64,000 nucleotides of DNA from an uncultured Formosa sp. (GCA_902516685.1 CABXZJ010000002.1:21257-85256), one strand, 5' to 3'; numbered from the stretch's first letter, positions 1-8,385 are shown. The notes: a model not told the origin generated them from the letters alone. Numbers and translations: made by a program.

Positions 1-39
1 AGAGAATTAGGTGTAATAATTGATGGTGAATTAAATTAA
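1..39 (+). CDS. C-terminal end of an unidentified protein (partial)
   Basis: The first 39 bases read as an open frame ending RELGVIIDGELN followed by TAA. This is probably the tail of a gene that begins before the window. Twelve residues are too few to name a family, and the frame choice itself is uncertain. Confidence 0.35.
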   Translation, partial: RELGVIIDGELN

Positions 40-59
40 TTATTCTTTAATTGAAATTG

Positions 60-134
60 TCGGGATGACAGGATTTGAACCTGCGACCACACGACCCCCA
101 GCCGTGTACGCTAACCGGACTGCGCCACATCCCG
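60..134 (-). tRNA. tRNA-Pro (anticodon GGG)
   Basis: Read on the minus strand, the sequence folds as a cloverleaf of 75 nt. The acceptor stem CGGGATG pairs with CATCCCG, followed by discriminator A. The anticodon stem CACGG/TCGTG encloses loop CTGGGGG with anticodon GGG. The T-loop GTTCAAATC is canonical. No CCA is encoded, as is usual in Bacteroidota. Confidence 0.95.
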
Positions 135-215
135 TTTTAAAAGAGTAAATCTATTAGTTTTGTTTGAATTAAAAAAAACGGATTAAAAAATATTTAATCC
201 AATAATCGTTTAAAA

Positions 216-1262
216 TCAATTTCTGATTCCTTTAAAATATTTTTTTCTAAACCAAAAAGATACACGAACTAACACAATTAAGGCAGGCACTTCAACTAAT
301 GGGCCTATAACTCCAGCAAATGCTTGTCCAGAATTTAATCCAAAAACTCCAATAGCTACTGCAATAGCTAATTCAAAATTATTCCCAGCAGCTGTAAATG
401 CGACAGAAGTTGTTTTGTCGTAACCAGCGCCTGCAAATTTGGTTATAAAAAAGCCAATTACAAACATCAGTAAAAAATATATAAGTAAAGGGACTGATAT
501 TATTAAAACATCCATAGGAATTTCAATAATTAGCTCACCTTTTAATGAAAACATTACTATTATAGTAAATAACAATGCAATAAGTGTTAAGGGAGATATT
601 TTAGGGATGAATTGGTTTGAATACCATACTTCTCCTTTAATATTGACTAAAACCAAACGACTTAAAATTCCAAACAAAAATGGAATACCCAAATAAATAA
701 AAACACTCTCAGCAATAACACCAATGGAAATATCAACAATAGCGCCTTCAAAACCAAAGTAAGAAGGTAGAATGGTGATAAAAATCCACGCATAAAAGCT
801 ATAAGCAAAGACTTGAAATATACTATTTAGAGCGACCAGAGCAGCTCCATATTCCTTACTCCCCTCAGCAAGATCATTCCAAACTAAAACCATAGCAATA
901 CAACGTGCTAAACCGATTAAAATCAGACCAACCATATATTCAGGGTAGTCCCTTAAAAAGGTTAATGCTAAAACAAACATTAGAATGGGACCAATAACCC
1001 AGTTCAATAAAAGTGAAATGGATAAAATTTTAGTGTTTTCAAAGACCTTAGGTAATAAAGCATAATTTACTTTTGCAAGGGGTGGATACATCATTACAAT
1101 TAGGCCAATGGCAATTGGAATATTAGTAGTCCCGCTACTCATACCATTAATTAGCTCTGGGACAATAGGAAAAAAATAACCTATGCTTATTCCAATAGCC
1201 ATAGATATGAAAATCCATAATGTAAGATTTTTGTCAAGATAACTTAATTGTTTTTTTGCCAT
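216..1262 (-). CDS. acr3: ACR3-family arsenite efflux transporter
   Basis: This 348-aa integral membrane protein has about ten hydrophobic segments. It carries the ACR3 signature around [13 protein letters not shown] (about residues 117-129), whose Cys is the conserved functional residue of the family. ACR3 proteins export arsenite (or antimonite) across the inner membrane using the proton motive force. The gene starts two bases after the stop of the arsenate-reductase-like gene on the same strand, so the two form an operon. The next-to-last hydrophobic block [18 protein letters not shown] is also typical of the family. Length matches the usual 340-360 aa. Confidence 0.9.
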   Translation of the reverse strand: MAKKQLSYLDKNLTLWIFISMAIGISIGYFFPIVPELINGMSSGTTNIPIAIGLIVMMYPPLAKVNYALLPKVFENTKILSISLLLNWVIGPILMFVLALTFLRDYPEYMVGLILIGLARCIAMVLVWNDLAEGSKEYGAALVALNSIFQVFAYSFYAWIFITILPSYFGFEGAIVDISIGVIAESVFIYLGIPFLFGILSRLVLVNIKGEVWYSNQFIPKISPLTLIALLFTIIVMFSLKGELIIEIPMDVLIISVPLLIYFLLMFVIGFFITKFAGAGYDKTTSVAFTAAGNNFELAIAVAIGVFGLNSGQAFAGVIGPLVEVPALIVLVRVSFWFRKKYFKGIRN

Positions 1263-1264
1263 AA

Positions 1265-1879
1265 TTATTGATTAATTTTTGAAAATACATATTTAAGTTC
1301 AGTGGCTATCTGCAGACTTCGCTGTAAGTATTTATCATCTTGTTGTGGTGCCCCGTCAAATAGTTTAGGGTCTTCGAAAGGAATAGAAATACGAACATCG
1401 GCGCCTTTTATAAATGGACAGCCCTTATCAGCGCTAGTACATGTTAAAATAGCTGCAAACTTAGAACTTGGATTGAAATTATCATTATACAATTTAGAGA
1501 ATCCTAAAATAGGAGGTTTAACATCTGAAAACTTAATAGAATAAACTGAGTTGTCAGTTAGACTTGTTGACTCTATTTTAAACCCAGAGTTTATAAGGGC
1601 GTTATTTACGGCTGGAAATAACGACGTGATTTCAGTTCCGCCAGAGTAGCAAAAAACATTTTTAATATTATAATAAGAAGATAAAGTTTGAGCCCAAACT
1701 TGACAAAGATGGCTTCTTCTAGAATTGTGAGTACAAATAAAGTTTAGCCTAATATCTTGATTTGAGGTTGTCTTAGATTGTATGTAGTTAATTAACGCTT
1801 GTAACAATTCCAGTCGATCAGGATTAATTGAGCTTTTGTTAATTAATTCAATTTGAGATTTTATTGAACTGAACAACAT
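1265..1879 (-). CDS. Arsenate reductase / low-molecular-weight protein-tyrosine-phosphatase-like protein
   Basis: The 204-aa protein has an N-terminal helical extension of about 45 residues. It then carries [14 protein letters not shown], which matches the C-x5-R-S phosphate-binding loop of LMW phosphatases and thioredoxin-coupled ArsC enzymes. Further Cys residues in the C-terminal half ([10 protein letters not shown]) could serve as resolving thiols in arsenate reduction. Its place directly upstream of acr3 supports a role in reducing arsenate to arsenite for export. An alternative is a generic protein-tyrosine phosphatase, the name such flavobacterial proteins often receive. No arsR is visible beside it. 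Confidence 0.8.
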   Translation of the reverse strand: MLFSSIKSQIELINKSSINPDRLELLQALINYIQSKTTSNQDIRLNFICTHNSRRSHLCQVWAQTLSSYYNIKNVFCYSGGTEITSLFPAVNNALINSGFKIESTSLTDNSVYSIKFSDVKPPILGFSKLYNDNFNPSSKFAAILTCTSADKGCPFIKGADVRISIPFEDPKLFDGAPQQDDKYLQRSLQIATELKYVFSKINQ

Positions 1880-1923
1880 ATTTTACAATATGAGATTGAT
1901 AATAATGATTAAATATCAAGTAA

Positions 1924-1931
1924 CAAAAATA
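1924..1931 (-). promoter_or_regulatory. -7 promoter box for the arsenic operon
   Basis: The minus strand reads TATTTTTG, matching the Bacteroidota -7 consensus TAnnTTTG. It lies about 45 nt upstream of the arsenate-reductase-like start. This is a consensus match only. Confidence 0.5.
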
Positions 1932-1963
1932 AGAATCTAATTATAAAATTGTATGTTTAGTAA

Positions 1964-2179
1964 ATGAAAAAAATAACACATTTTATTATAATTGTATTAT
2001 CATTAAGTTGTGCTTTAACTTTAGTAATCTTGAATTCTAAAACTCTTATAATATCAAAACTCTTGATTGATAGTAAAAACCTAATAGTTGTATTTGTATA
2101 CACGCTGCTTTTTATGAGTGTTTTGTATACTGGGGTTTGGATTTACTTACAGTCAAAACGAAATCCTAAAGACTTCTAG
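1964..2179 (+). CDS. Small two-helix membrane protein, unknown function
   Basis: This 71-aa protein has two hydrophobic segments (about residues 5-25 and 40-62) and a basic C-terminus (QSKRNPKDF). I recognise no family. It is transcribed divergently from the arsenic operon and precedes the serine hydrolase gene by 53 nt. Coding potential is supported by the two clean membrane helices and the charged tail. Confidence 0.6.
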   Translation: MKKITHFIIIVLSLSCALTLVILNSKTLIISKLLIDSKNLIVVFVYTLLFMSVLYTGVWIYLQSKRNPKDF

Positions 2180-2204
2180 AATTAAAAAATTAATTTTTTT
2201 TTTT

Positions 2205-2212
2205 TACTTTTG
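2205..2212 (+). promoter_or_regulatory. -7 promoter box upstream of the serine hydrolase lipoprotein
   Basis: TACTTTTG matches TAnnTTTG and lies 20 nt before the ATG at 2233, a normal distance for Bacteroidota. Confidence 0.55.
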
Positions 2213-2232
2213 ATTCAAAAGAAATATATATC

Positions 2233-3483
2233 ATGAAAATAAATTCACTACTTTTTGTAATACTATCAATAATCAGTTTCGGATGTAATAATTCCGAATC
2301 AAAAAAAGTTAATAGCCCTATTGAATCGTTTCAAAATAGCCTTGTCGCTAATGGAATTACAGGTTCAAATGTTTTTAAAGTTTACAAAGACGGGGAAATA
2401 TTGTATGATAACATTATTAACTCTAATGCTCTTGGTGACAAGGATATCGACGATGAAACAATATTTGCCATTCACTCAATGACCAAAACAGTTACAACTG
2501 TAGCAACAATGATTTTACATGAAAAAGGTTCTTTTGAATTTGATGACCCACTACATAATTACCTTCCTGAGTTTAAAGATATAAATTGTAAGGGGCCAGA
2601 CGGAATATACCCCTGTGATAATGAATTAAAAATAATTCATTTATTAACTCACAGGTCTGGATATGTTTATTACTTAGAGAATGGAGAAAATTGGTTGACT
2701 GCTACGCATAAAAATCTATATCCTGCATATATTAATACATCAAGATTTACAAACCTTGATGAATTTTCAAAATCAGTAGCTCAACAACCCCTTGAATTTG
2801 AGCCTGGCACCATGTACTCATATGGCCTAAATCAAGCTTTGTTAGGAAGACTTATAGAAGTTGTATCAGGCCAAAGTTTCTACGATTTTCTTAAAGAAAA
2901 TATTTTTGATAAACTTGGCATGGATGAAACTAAATTTCATCTTTCTGAAAATGATCGATTAAGGCTTCAACCTCTGAGGGTGAATATTAAACCCAATTCT
3001 GGATTTAATCAAACAGAATATAATTTAGATGGTTATACTGCTGCACTTGATGGATATTCATATATGGAGAACAATAAAGCTCATTTTGGAGGGGAGGGAC
3101 TTGTTTCTACAATGAGAGATTTCTCAAAATTTTGCGAAATGCTAGTCAATGACGGTGTATTTGAAAATGAAAGAATTTTATCAAGTAAAAGTATTGACAT
3201 TATGACCTCTAAATATACAAACGGATATCCTGACCCAAATGAACCTGGTGTCTTTCCTGCTTTGGCAGGCTATTACGTGGGATTTACGTTTAGTGTACTT
3301 GAAAATCAAGAAGTTGATGGAACAGGCGCTGGGGTAGGATCTTATGGATGGAGCGGTTACCATAATACTCATTTTTGGATTGACCCAGAAAATAAAATTT
3401 ATGGATTATTTATGTCTAGAGCCATAGAATTTGATTTCTCAATCCCTGCAGGATTAAAAAAGGCAACATACTCTCAATTCTAA
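2233..3483 (+). CDS. Serine hydrolase of the class C beta-lactamase/EstB family, lipoprotein
   Basis: The 416-aa protein begins with a lipoprotein signal peptide whose lipobox ISFGC places the lipidated Cys at residue 18. The catalytic SxxK motif is S82-M-T-K85, and the YxN-like motif is Y-S-Y in GTMYSYGLNQ (about residues 193-202). The region GGEGLVSTMRDFSKF is typical of the family near its third motif. Members hydrolyse esters, D-peptides or amides; the substrate cannot be read from sequence. It probably sits on the periplasmic face of the outer or inner membrane. It has its own promoter and stands at the edge of the accessory region. Confidence 0.85.
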   Translation: MKINSLLFVILSIISFGCNNSESKKVNSPIESFQNSLVANGITGSNVFKVYKDGEILYDNIINSNALGDKDIDDETIFAIHSMTKTVTTVATMILHEKGSFEFDDPLHNYLPEFKDINCKGPDGIYPCDNELKIIHLLTHRSGYVYYLENGENWLTATHKNLYPAYINTSRFTNLDEFSKSVAQQPLEFEPGTMYSYGLNQALLGRLIEVVSGQSFYDFLKENIFDKLGMDETKFHLSENDRLRLQPLRVNIKPNSGFNQTEYNLDGYTAALDGYSYMENNKAHFGGEGLVSTMRDFSKFCEMLVNDGVFENERILSSKSIDIMTSKYTNGYPDPNEPGVFPALAGYYVGFTFSVLENQEVDGTGAGVGSYGWSGYHNTHFWIDPENKIYGLFMSRAIEFDFSIPAGLKKATYSQF

Positions 3484-3637
3484 ATTAATCGTTATCAAAA
3501 GTAGAACTGTAGTTTTATTTGAACCAATATGGTTTCTTTTCTATACATTCATACCTGTTAGTTATTATATATATATAAATAAACATAATGGTAATAGATT
3601 TGAAAATGATATTATATTTTTTATTGTATTTACATTA

Positions 3638-4114
3638 ATGGCATACTTCCTTTGCCAAAGTAAATATTCAGCGGATAATAAGGGAATTATAAAATATTTA
3701 AACTTAATTCCACTAAAAATATCTACAAAATACTGGCATGAAATTAAACATATGGTTCACGTAATTGCTCAGAATGTTAAAAATAAGACGGGTATTTCAA
3801 ATTATATTTGTTTTATTGATCTTGATGACAAGATTTGCTTTAGAATTCCAGACAAAACAAAAAAATCTACTTTTGATAAAGCGCTGAGAAAAATAGTTAC
3901 AAAAAATATAACTCCTCCCCCTAAATATCTTTCCTTTATAAAGGCTGTTAAATTTAAAGAAGATACATTTGAGAAAACTTTATTAATAAAAGGATACCCC
4001 AGAATTGGAGGTAGGGTAACAATTGCAGGTAGTAATTTACTTATTAAAACTTTTACTATTTTTGATGTATATGAAAAATATCAACGAATCTTCAATAAAC
4101 AAAAAAATAAATAA
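3638..4114 (+). CDS. Hypothetical protein, probably N-terminally truncated or with an unusual start
   Basis: This 158-aa frame begins inside a hydrophobic stretch (MAYFLCQ) and continues into a soluble domain I do not recognise. The same frame stays open back to 3458, through the end of the previous gene. That stretch encodes a convincing additional membrane segment (WFLFYTFIPVSYYIYI) and another ending at this Met, but contains no ATG, GTG or TTG. Either the 5' end was lost or initiation uses a rare codon such as ATC/ATT. The annotated start is simply the first ATG. It may be a two-helix membrane-anchored protein in its intact form. Confidence 0.55.
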   Translation: MAYFLCQSKYSADNKGIIKYLNLIPLKISTKYWHEIKHMVHVIAQNVKNKTGISNYICFIDLDDKICFRIPDKTKKSTFDKALRKIVTKNITPPPKYLSFIKAVKFKEDTFEKTLLIKGYPRIGGRVTIAGSNLLIKTFTIFDVYEKYQRIFNKQKNK

Positions 4115-4223
4115 ACTTAATAAAAAGATCCATAGATCTGAGGAGCAGGGAAATGAGAATAAAACCTGGTGGAGGAAAATGAAACTCAAAAAGCTTAGAA
4201 ATAAATTAAGGAATTTAAAATAA
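4071..4223 (+). CDS. Possible small basic protein overlapping the preceding gene
   Basis: A 50-aa frame starts at ATG 4071 and overlaps the previous gene by 44 nt in another frame. It is very rich in Lys and Asn and ends KLKKLRNKLRNLK. The composition could be real (nucleic-acid-binding-like) or an artefact of AT-rich DNA. No family is recognised. Confidence 0.3.
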   Translation: MKNINESSINKKINKLNKKIHRSEEQGNENKTWWRKMKLKKLRNKLRNLK

Positions 4224-4280
4224 TATTTAATAGTAAAGTTGAAATTCCCTAAAATTCCCTTTTAAGACATTTCTTTTATG

Positions 4281-4288
4281 TACTTTTG
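4281..4288 (+). promoter_or_regulatory. -7 promoter box for the small basic protein gene
   Basis: TACTTTTG matches the -7 consensus TAnnTTTG and lies 17 nt upstream of ATG 4306. Confidence 0.55.
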
Positions 4289-4305
4289 ATTTAAACTATT
4301 ATGTT

Positions 4306-4434
4306 ATGAGCAGTAAATTTTTTGGGAATAAAACTTTAAAACAATCCAATAAATCAAAAGGAAGTAAGCCAAAATTTAACAACCTTAACAAACGAAACAC
4401 TACAGCTGTAAGAAAAGCAGGTCGTGGAAAATAA
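4306..4434 (+). CDS. Small very basic 42-aa protein
   Basis: This short gene encodes MSSKFFGNKTLKQSN through to a C-terminal RKAGRGK. It is dominated by Lys, Asn, Ser and Arg and has no hydrophobic segment. A consensus promoter box sits 17 nt upstream, and the out-of-frame ATG at 4301 is closed at once by a stop. The composition suggests a ribosome- or nucleic-acid-associated peptide, but I cannot assign a family. The following lipoprotein relic continues in the same frame after its TAA, so read-through or an old fusion cannot be excluded. Confidence 0.6.
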   Translation: MSSKFFGNKTLKQSNKSKGSKPKFNNLNKRNTTAVRKAGRGK

Positions 4435-4449
4435 TCACCCCTCAAAATC

Positions 4450-4923
4450 ATCAAGAAATTACTCTTATTTTCCATTTTATTAATCTTCAATTGTAGCAGT
4501 GATGATAGCTCTGGTAGTGATGATAATGATTTAATGGGGGAAACCTTCTTGGAAAGGTATGATGATGTTATTTGGCAAATTTTGGATTATAGTGGAGAAG
4601 CTGGTGAAACTTATTTGAGATTCAACAATAATTTATCAAGTTTCATCAATTTTAATTTTTCTGTTAGTTTTAACGGTCAAGATTTTTCAGAATGTTTGTA
4701 TCTTAATTATATTTTTGATTCTGAAGGATCAGAGATTACAATCCTTATTAATTCTGGTGATATTTTTGCTATGGGTGAAACCTATGTTTAATCTACAATC
4801 TTTACAACCTTCACTGCTACTAACGGAAGTAATATTTTGGAAATGGAAGTTCTAGATCGAAATGAGGCTACTGAAACTATATCCCTTCCAAGAGCTAGTT
4901 TAACAGAGATTTCCTGTCCTTGA
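4450..4923 (+). pseudogene. Decayed lipoprotein gene (lost start codon, in-frame stop)
   Basis: From 4450 the frame encodes a lipoprotein signal peptide, IKKLLLFSILLIFNCSSDDS, but the first codon is ATC where related genes have ATG. The frame runs to a TAA at 4789-4791 and then continues open in the same frame (STIFTTFTATNGSNILEMEV...) to TGA at 4921-4923. That is a premature stop inside a roughly 157-codon gene. The mature part (ETFLERYDDVIWQ) resembles the intact lipoprotein at 6896 (QLFLEKYDGVMWG). It is best read as a dead paralogue. A shorter internal frame from ATG 4534 is open but lacks the export signal. Confidence 0.7.
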
Positions 4924-4978
4924 CAATAGAAATCAACATATATTTACCGAAAAATTAAAAGCTTGATTAAAATTTTTT

Positions 4979-4986
4979 TACTTTTG
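4979..4986 (+). promoter_or_regulatory. -7 promoter box upstream of the first T9SS esterase
   Basis: TACTTTTG matches TAnnTTTG, 36 nt before ATG 5023. A TTG trinucleotide at 4963 could contribute to the -33 region, though spacing is short. Confidence 0.45.
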
Positions 4987-5022
4987 ATAAGCAACTTAAG
5001 CAACCTTTGATAACTTGTTCAA

Positions 5023-6180
5023 ATGAAAAAAAATCTATTTTTAATCTCCTTGTTGATTATTACTGATGTTGGTGTACTTCTTTCTCAAAATTTTGAAAGT
5101 TTTAATATTACATTCGATGGTCTTGAAAGAGAATATACAATTTATGTGCCTTCATCTTATGACGGACTTACCCCTGTTCCTTTAATTTTTAGCTTTCACG
5201 GAGGGGGTGGCACTGCAAGCGGTCACATTGCTATTAATAATTTTAGTGAATTGGCGGAAAGTGAAAACTTCATAGCTGTATATCCTCAAGCAGCCATTGA
5301 CCCTCAAGATGGAAGTAATGCTTGGATACACAAGGCACCTACTTCACACGACGATATTTTTTTTATTGAAGCTATTATTGACACTTTAAACAATGAATTT
5401 TTAATCAATAATGATAGAATCTATGCTTGTGGTTATTCCGAGGGAGGAATATTCTCTTATGAGCTTGCTTGTAGATTGAATAGTAGGATCGCAGCAATTT
5501 CATCAGTTTCTGGTAGCATGTTAGTTGATTCATTTCGCGATAGTTATTATAACTTAGGGCCATGTTCTCCAATACACCCTACCGCCGTGTTGTTAATCGC
5601 TGGAACTGCCGACTTTAATCCGCACTCTATGTACAATGGGTTGCAGCCTTATTATATGTCAGTTGAAGAAATTACAAATTATTGGGCAAACTATAATAAC
5701 TGTGAAGTTGAGCCTATTTTGACAAATCTTCCTAATTTAGATCCCTCAGATGGCTCAACTGTTGAGAGATACTCATGGTCAACAATAGAGGGTTGTACAT
5801 ATGTTGAAGAGTTAAAAGTTATTGGGGGCGAACATGATTGGCCTGGAACATTTGGAAATATGGATATTAATGCAACAGAGGAAATTTGGAGTTTTGTTTC
5901 AAATTTTAGTTTAAATGGAAATATCACATGTGCTAACCTATCAGACAACAATAGAGGTCTAAATAATTTTATTTTTTATCCAAACCCAGCTAGGGACCAA
6001 GTAATAATAAAATCAAATTTCACAATAAGCAAGAGTTTTTCAATTTTTTCTATTAATGGCCAAGAAGTGATTACTGGAAAACTGAATACTAATATTACAA
6101 AAATAGATTTAGGACACCTACCAAAAAGCATCTATATTTTGAAAATAAAAAACAACTTTTTTAAGCTATTATTAAAATAA
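5023..6180 (+). CDS. Secreted alpha/beta-hydrolase esterase with T9SS sorting domain
   Basis: The 385-aa protein has a signal peptide (residues 1-21), then a feruloyl-esterase/PHB-depolymerase-like hydrolase domain. Visible elements are the oxyanion-hole motif SFHGGGG (about 55-61), the nucleophile motif GYSEGG (about 138-143) and a C-terminal catalytic-His candidate in GGEHDWPG. The last ~75 residues form a type A T9SS sorting domain starting FYPNPARDQ and ending with IYILKI. The product should be exported through the outer membrane and attack ester bonds in polysaccharide or polyester. It is a paralogue of the protein encoded at 10248. Confidence 0.85.
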   Translation: MKKNLFLISLLIITDVGVLLSQNFESFNITFDGLEREYTIYVPSSYDGLTPVPLIFSFHGGGGTASGHIAINNFSELAESENFIAVYPQAAIDPQDGSNAWIHKAPTSHDDIFFIEAIIDTLNNEFLINNDRIYACGYSEGGIFSYELACRLNSRIAAISSVSGSMLVDSFRDSYYNLGPCSPIHPTAVLLIAGTADFNPHSMYNGLQPYYMSVEEITNYWANYNNCEVEPILTNLPNLDPSDGSTVERYSWSTIEGCTYVEELKVIGGEHDWPGTFGNMDINATEEIWSFVSNFSLNGNITCANLSDNNRGLNNFIFYPNPARDQVIIKSNFTISKSFSIFSINGQEVITGKLNTNITKIDLGHLPKSIYILKIKNNFFKLLLK

Positions 6181-6202
6181 CTCCAAATTGAGATCTGTTT
6201 AA

Positions 6203-6521
6203 TTGAAAAAAATTAAAGTTTTACATATTATTGTTATTACTCTTCAATTAGCAGGACTGATTTATGGGATATTAAATAAAGTAAACGATACAACAATTAT
6301 GTGTGCTATTTTTATATCAATGCCATTGTTCGATATATACAATAAATCAAAATTTTGAATAAAAAATTTATAATGTATTGAGCTTTACAATTGGAGGACT
6401 TGTAGTTTTAGGCGGAAGATAAATCGGCTTAAGTCTGGTTGAGCGAATTGTTGCATTTATTGTTATTTGTGAGCTATTTGAGATTATTTATAGAAAAATT
6501 AAAAAAGAAAAAAATGAATAA
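6203..6521 (+). pseudogene. Decayed small membrane protein gene
   Basis: A frame from TTG 6203 encodes 51 aa with two hydrophobic segments and stops at 6356. After a frame change, 6370-6521 encodes further membrane-like sequence (TIGGLVVLGG, then IVAFIVICELFEIIYRKIKK) interrupted by TAA at 6420-6422. Together they look like one four-helix protein of about 100 aa broken by a frameshift and a nonsense codon. Its last 8 nt overlap the start of the next gene. No family is recognised, and the pieces could be unrelated. Confidence 0.4.
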
Positions 6522-6777
6522 AATTAACAGGTTCTTTAGCTTCTGCAATTGGCTGCCTATTTATGTAGCTATGGTAATTATTGTTCCCCCTGTAATTGAA
6601 TTTTCCTATTTAGGTAGAGCCAGTAAATCACCAGTTGAGACTTTTTTTGATGTTAATAATTCAGATTATGTAATGCGTTTTTTATATTCATATCCAATTA
6701 TAATTCCAGTTTTAATTGTGATATTTCTGTTTGGCATATTAAAGGATAAACTCTTCAAAGGATATAAGTCTGATTAG
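6514..6777 (+). CDS. Small membrane protein, unknown function
   Basis: An 87-aa protein starting MNKINRFFSFCNW has two hydrophobic segments (about residues 14-30 and 57-75) and a Lys-rich tail. A longer frame begins at 6439, but its extra 25 residues belong to the overlapping decayed gene, so 6514 is preferred. I recognise no family. Confidence 0.55.
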   Translation: MNKINRFFSFCNWLPIYVAMVIIVPPVIEFSYLGRASKSPVETFFDVNNSDYVMRFLYSYPIIIPVLIVIFLFGILKDKLFKGYKSD

Positions 6778-6846
6778 ATATAATCCTTATTTAAAAAGCC
6801 ACTCAATCAAGAATTTTTTCATTTAAAAAATAGTCAAAAATGCAGA

Positions 6847-6870
6847 TTTGGTATAATTTCATTAGCTTTG
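6847..6870 (+). promoter_or_regulatory. Repeated promoter-like element, copy 1
   Basis: The 24 bp contain TTTGGTATAATTTCATTAG followed by CTTTG, so they end in a -7-type box TAGCTTTG (6863-6870) 25 nt before ATG 6896. Near-identical copies occur at 7418-7440 and 13313-13336, each just upstream of a small accessory gene. Confidence 0.55.
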
Positions 6871-6895
6871 TAAAACAACTTACAAAACTATCAAA

Positions 6896-7384
6896 ATGAA
6901 AAAATTGCTCTTAATTCCAATACTACTAATCTTTGCTTGTGGTAGTGATGAAGGTAATAATGACTACAACAACAACAACAATAATAATGATGATACAACC
7001 CAACTTTTTTTAGAAAAATACGATGGTGTCATGTGGGGTGACCACGATAATGACTCAAGTGCTGCATTTTGGATAACTTTTAATTCTATTAGCGTGACTA
7101 CTTGGAACAGATACGATGCTTTAGAAATCTGTGATGTGTTTACTGCCGTATGGGGTGAAGCTGATTCTGAAGGAGATATAAGCACTATTCAAGAACAAAC
7201 TGAAGATAGTTTAGTCGTAGCTGTAACTTGTGAAGATGATTGTGAAGGTTTTGAGGATTATACATTGACAATTAATGTTTCAGCTAATGGAAATACAATG
7301 ACATTAGTTGATTCTGACTATCCTGATGAAATAGAAATATTTTTTAGAGATAATGAGGTTACTAATCCACCTGATGGGTGTTAG
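6896..7384 (+). CDS. Lipoprotein of unknown function with Asn-rich linker
   Basis: The 162-aa protein has a signal peptide with lipobox IFACG (Cys at residue 15). An Asn/Asp-rich flexible linker follows (about residues 20-34), then an acidic beta-rich domain containing a CEDDC motif. It is a paralogue of the decayed lipoprotein at 4450 (shared FLE(K/R)YD(G/D)V(M/I)W). The linker DNA is a short AAC/AAT repeat tract and may vary in length. Function is unknown; surface or periplasmic exposure on a lipid anchor is inferred from the lipobox. Confidence 0.75.
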   Translation: MKKLLLIPILLIFACGSDEGNNDYNNNNNNNDDTTQLFLEKYDGVMWGDHDNDSSAAFWITFNSISVTTWNRYDALEICDVFTAVWGEADSEGDISTIQEQTEDSLVVAVTCEDDCEGFEDYTLTINVSANGNTMTLVDSDYPDEIEIFFRDNEVTNPPDGC

Positions 7385-7417
7385 TCATATAGGCCTTAAA
7401 TCAAAGCATAATTTAAA

Positions 7418-7440
7418 TTTGGTATAATTTCATTAGTTTT
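7418..7440 (+). repeat. Repeated promoter-like element, copy 2
   Basis: TTTGGTATAATTTCATTAG recurs here exactly as at 6847, followed by TTTT instead of CTTTG. It lies about 30 nt before the gene at 7470. The -7 box is weaker here because the final G is missing. Confidence 0.5.
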
Positions 7441-7469
7441 AAGAAATAACATAAAACTTAATAAATTAA

Positions 7470-7757
7470 ATGTTTTTTAATTCTATTTTAATATTCATTA
7501 AATCATATTTTTTACAAGCTTTATTGTCAGTAGTTGCATATGTTTCATTTGAGAATGCATATTATTTAGGTAAAAGGACTTTTTCAGTAGATGGTAAACA
7601 CTCTAAGTATCCTCTTGATTTTGAAGGGGAACAAATCGGTACCGATGTTGCAGTTTCAACTGGATTTGATGGTGGTTCATTAGGGATGGGAATGATATGT
7701 TGCGTTTGTATAATAATGATTGTTTGGATTGAAATTCATAAAAAATCTAAACCATAG
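7470..7757 (+). CDS. Small membrane protein whose 3' end lies in a recombinase relic
   Basis: This 95-aa protein has a hydrophobic segment at about residues 3-27 and another at 70-87 (GMICCVCIIMIVWIEI), with a polar loop between. Its last codons (SKP and stop) are supplied by the repeat CTAAACCATAGG, the reverse complement of a recombinase gene's 3' end. The reading frame was therefore completed by a recombination junction, and the native C-terminus may have been lost. No family is recognised. Confidence 0.6.
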   Translation: MFFNSILIFIKSYFLQALLSVVAYVSFENAYYLGKRTFSVDGKHSKYPLDFEGEQIGTDVAVSTGFDGGSLGMGMICCVCIIMIVWIEIHKKSKP

Positions 7758-7815
7758 GCAAATCTTCCTCTTTAGTTCTGCTATTTCTAAACCTTTTAAG
7801 TTGGTTGAAATTACA
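7747..7815 (-). pseudogene. Relic of a tyrosine recombinase 3' end
   Basis: Read on the minus strand this segment is homologous to the last ~23 codons of the intact recombinase gene at 15724-16770 (end TYLRGLEIAELNEEDIPMV). A one-base deletion within the GAACTAAAGAGG region shifts the frame. The final CCTATGGTTTAG is intact. Nothing else of the gene remains upstream. Confidence 0.7.
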
Positions 7816-7860
7816 TTTTGTTCAGAATGTTTTATTATATTTAAAAATAAATTTTATAAT

Positions 7861-8385
7861 ATGAAACAAACAATTTTTGCAGCAGTAGTAGCCTTTGTAT
7901 TAGCTTCATGCAATTATAACAACGAGGGTGAGGTTGCAACTAAAGCAATCGGATACGAAATTGAAGATAACGGTAACAAATTGCCCTTATATTCAGGGGA
8001 TATGTCTAACCTTGCAGTGTGGGAAGAATATATTGAAGCTCACAATAGTCGTAATTTAGATGTAATCAAAAGTTTAAATGCTGAGGAAAATTTTGAAGTT
8101 TATGGTCCCAAAGGGGAATTTATTCAGGGGAGTGATGCACACTTAGAGTTCTTAGAAAATTGGTTCACACAAGCAAACCCAAAGTGGAAGACGAACTATC
8201 TTATTGAAAATGAGTTTACAAATTCAAATGGAGAATTACGCCAATGGGTTACTTCTGGTCACCAATTAACTTTAATAGTAGAGGGTGAAGAAATCAAACT
8301 TAGCCAAGTTCACGACGCGTTAATTTCAAATGGTAAAGTTCAAATGTTTTACGTTACAGAGCGAGTACTTGCTGAGGGAGAATAA
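7861..8385 (+). CDS. Lipoprotein with NTF2/SnoaL-like fold
   Basis: ATG 7861 gives 174 aa with a clear signal peptide and lipobox (LASC, Cys at residue 17). An open frame extends back to 7720, but the extra 47 residues run through the recombinase relic and would bury the signal peptide, so they are rejected. The mature domain (WEEYIEAHNSRNLDVIKSL, then GPKGEFIQGSDAHLEFLENW) follows the cone-shaped NTF2-like pattern common in small ligand-binding or enzyme proteins. Function is unknown. A perfect 9-bp stem terminator follows at 8456. Confidence 0.75.
   Translation: MKQTIFAAVVAFVLASCNYNNEGEVATKAIGYEIEDNGNKLPLYSGDMSNLAVWEEYIEAHNSRNLDVIKSLNAEENFEVYGPKGEFIQGSDAHLEFLENWFTQANPKWKTNYLIENEFTNSNGELRQWVTSGHQLTLIVEGEEIKLSQVHDALISNGKVQMFYVTERVLAEGE

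Noticed and set aside
6965..7000. Short AAC/AAT tandem tract as a phase-variation switch
   Set aside because: It is in-frame trinucleotide repetition encoding an Asn linker, so length changes would not switch the gene off.
7720..7860. N-terminal extension of the NTF2-like lipoprotein
   Set aside because: The extension runs through a recombinase relic and would place a normal lipoprotein signal peptide internally; ATG 7861 is clearly the start.
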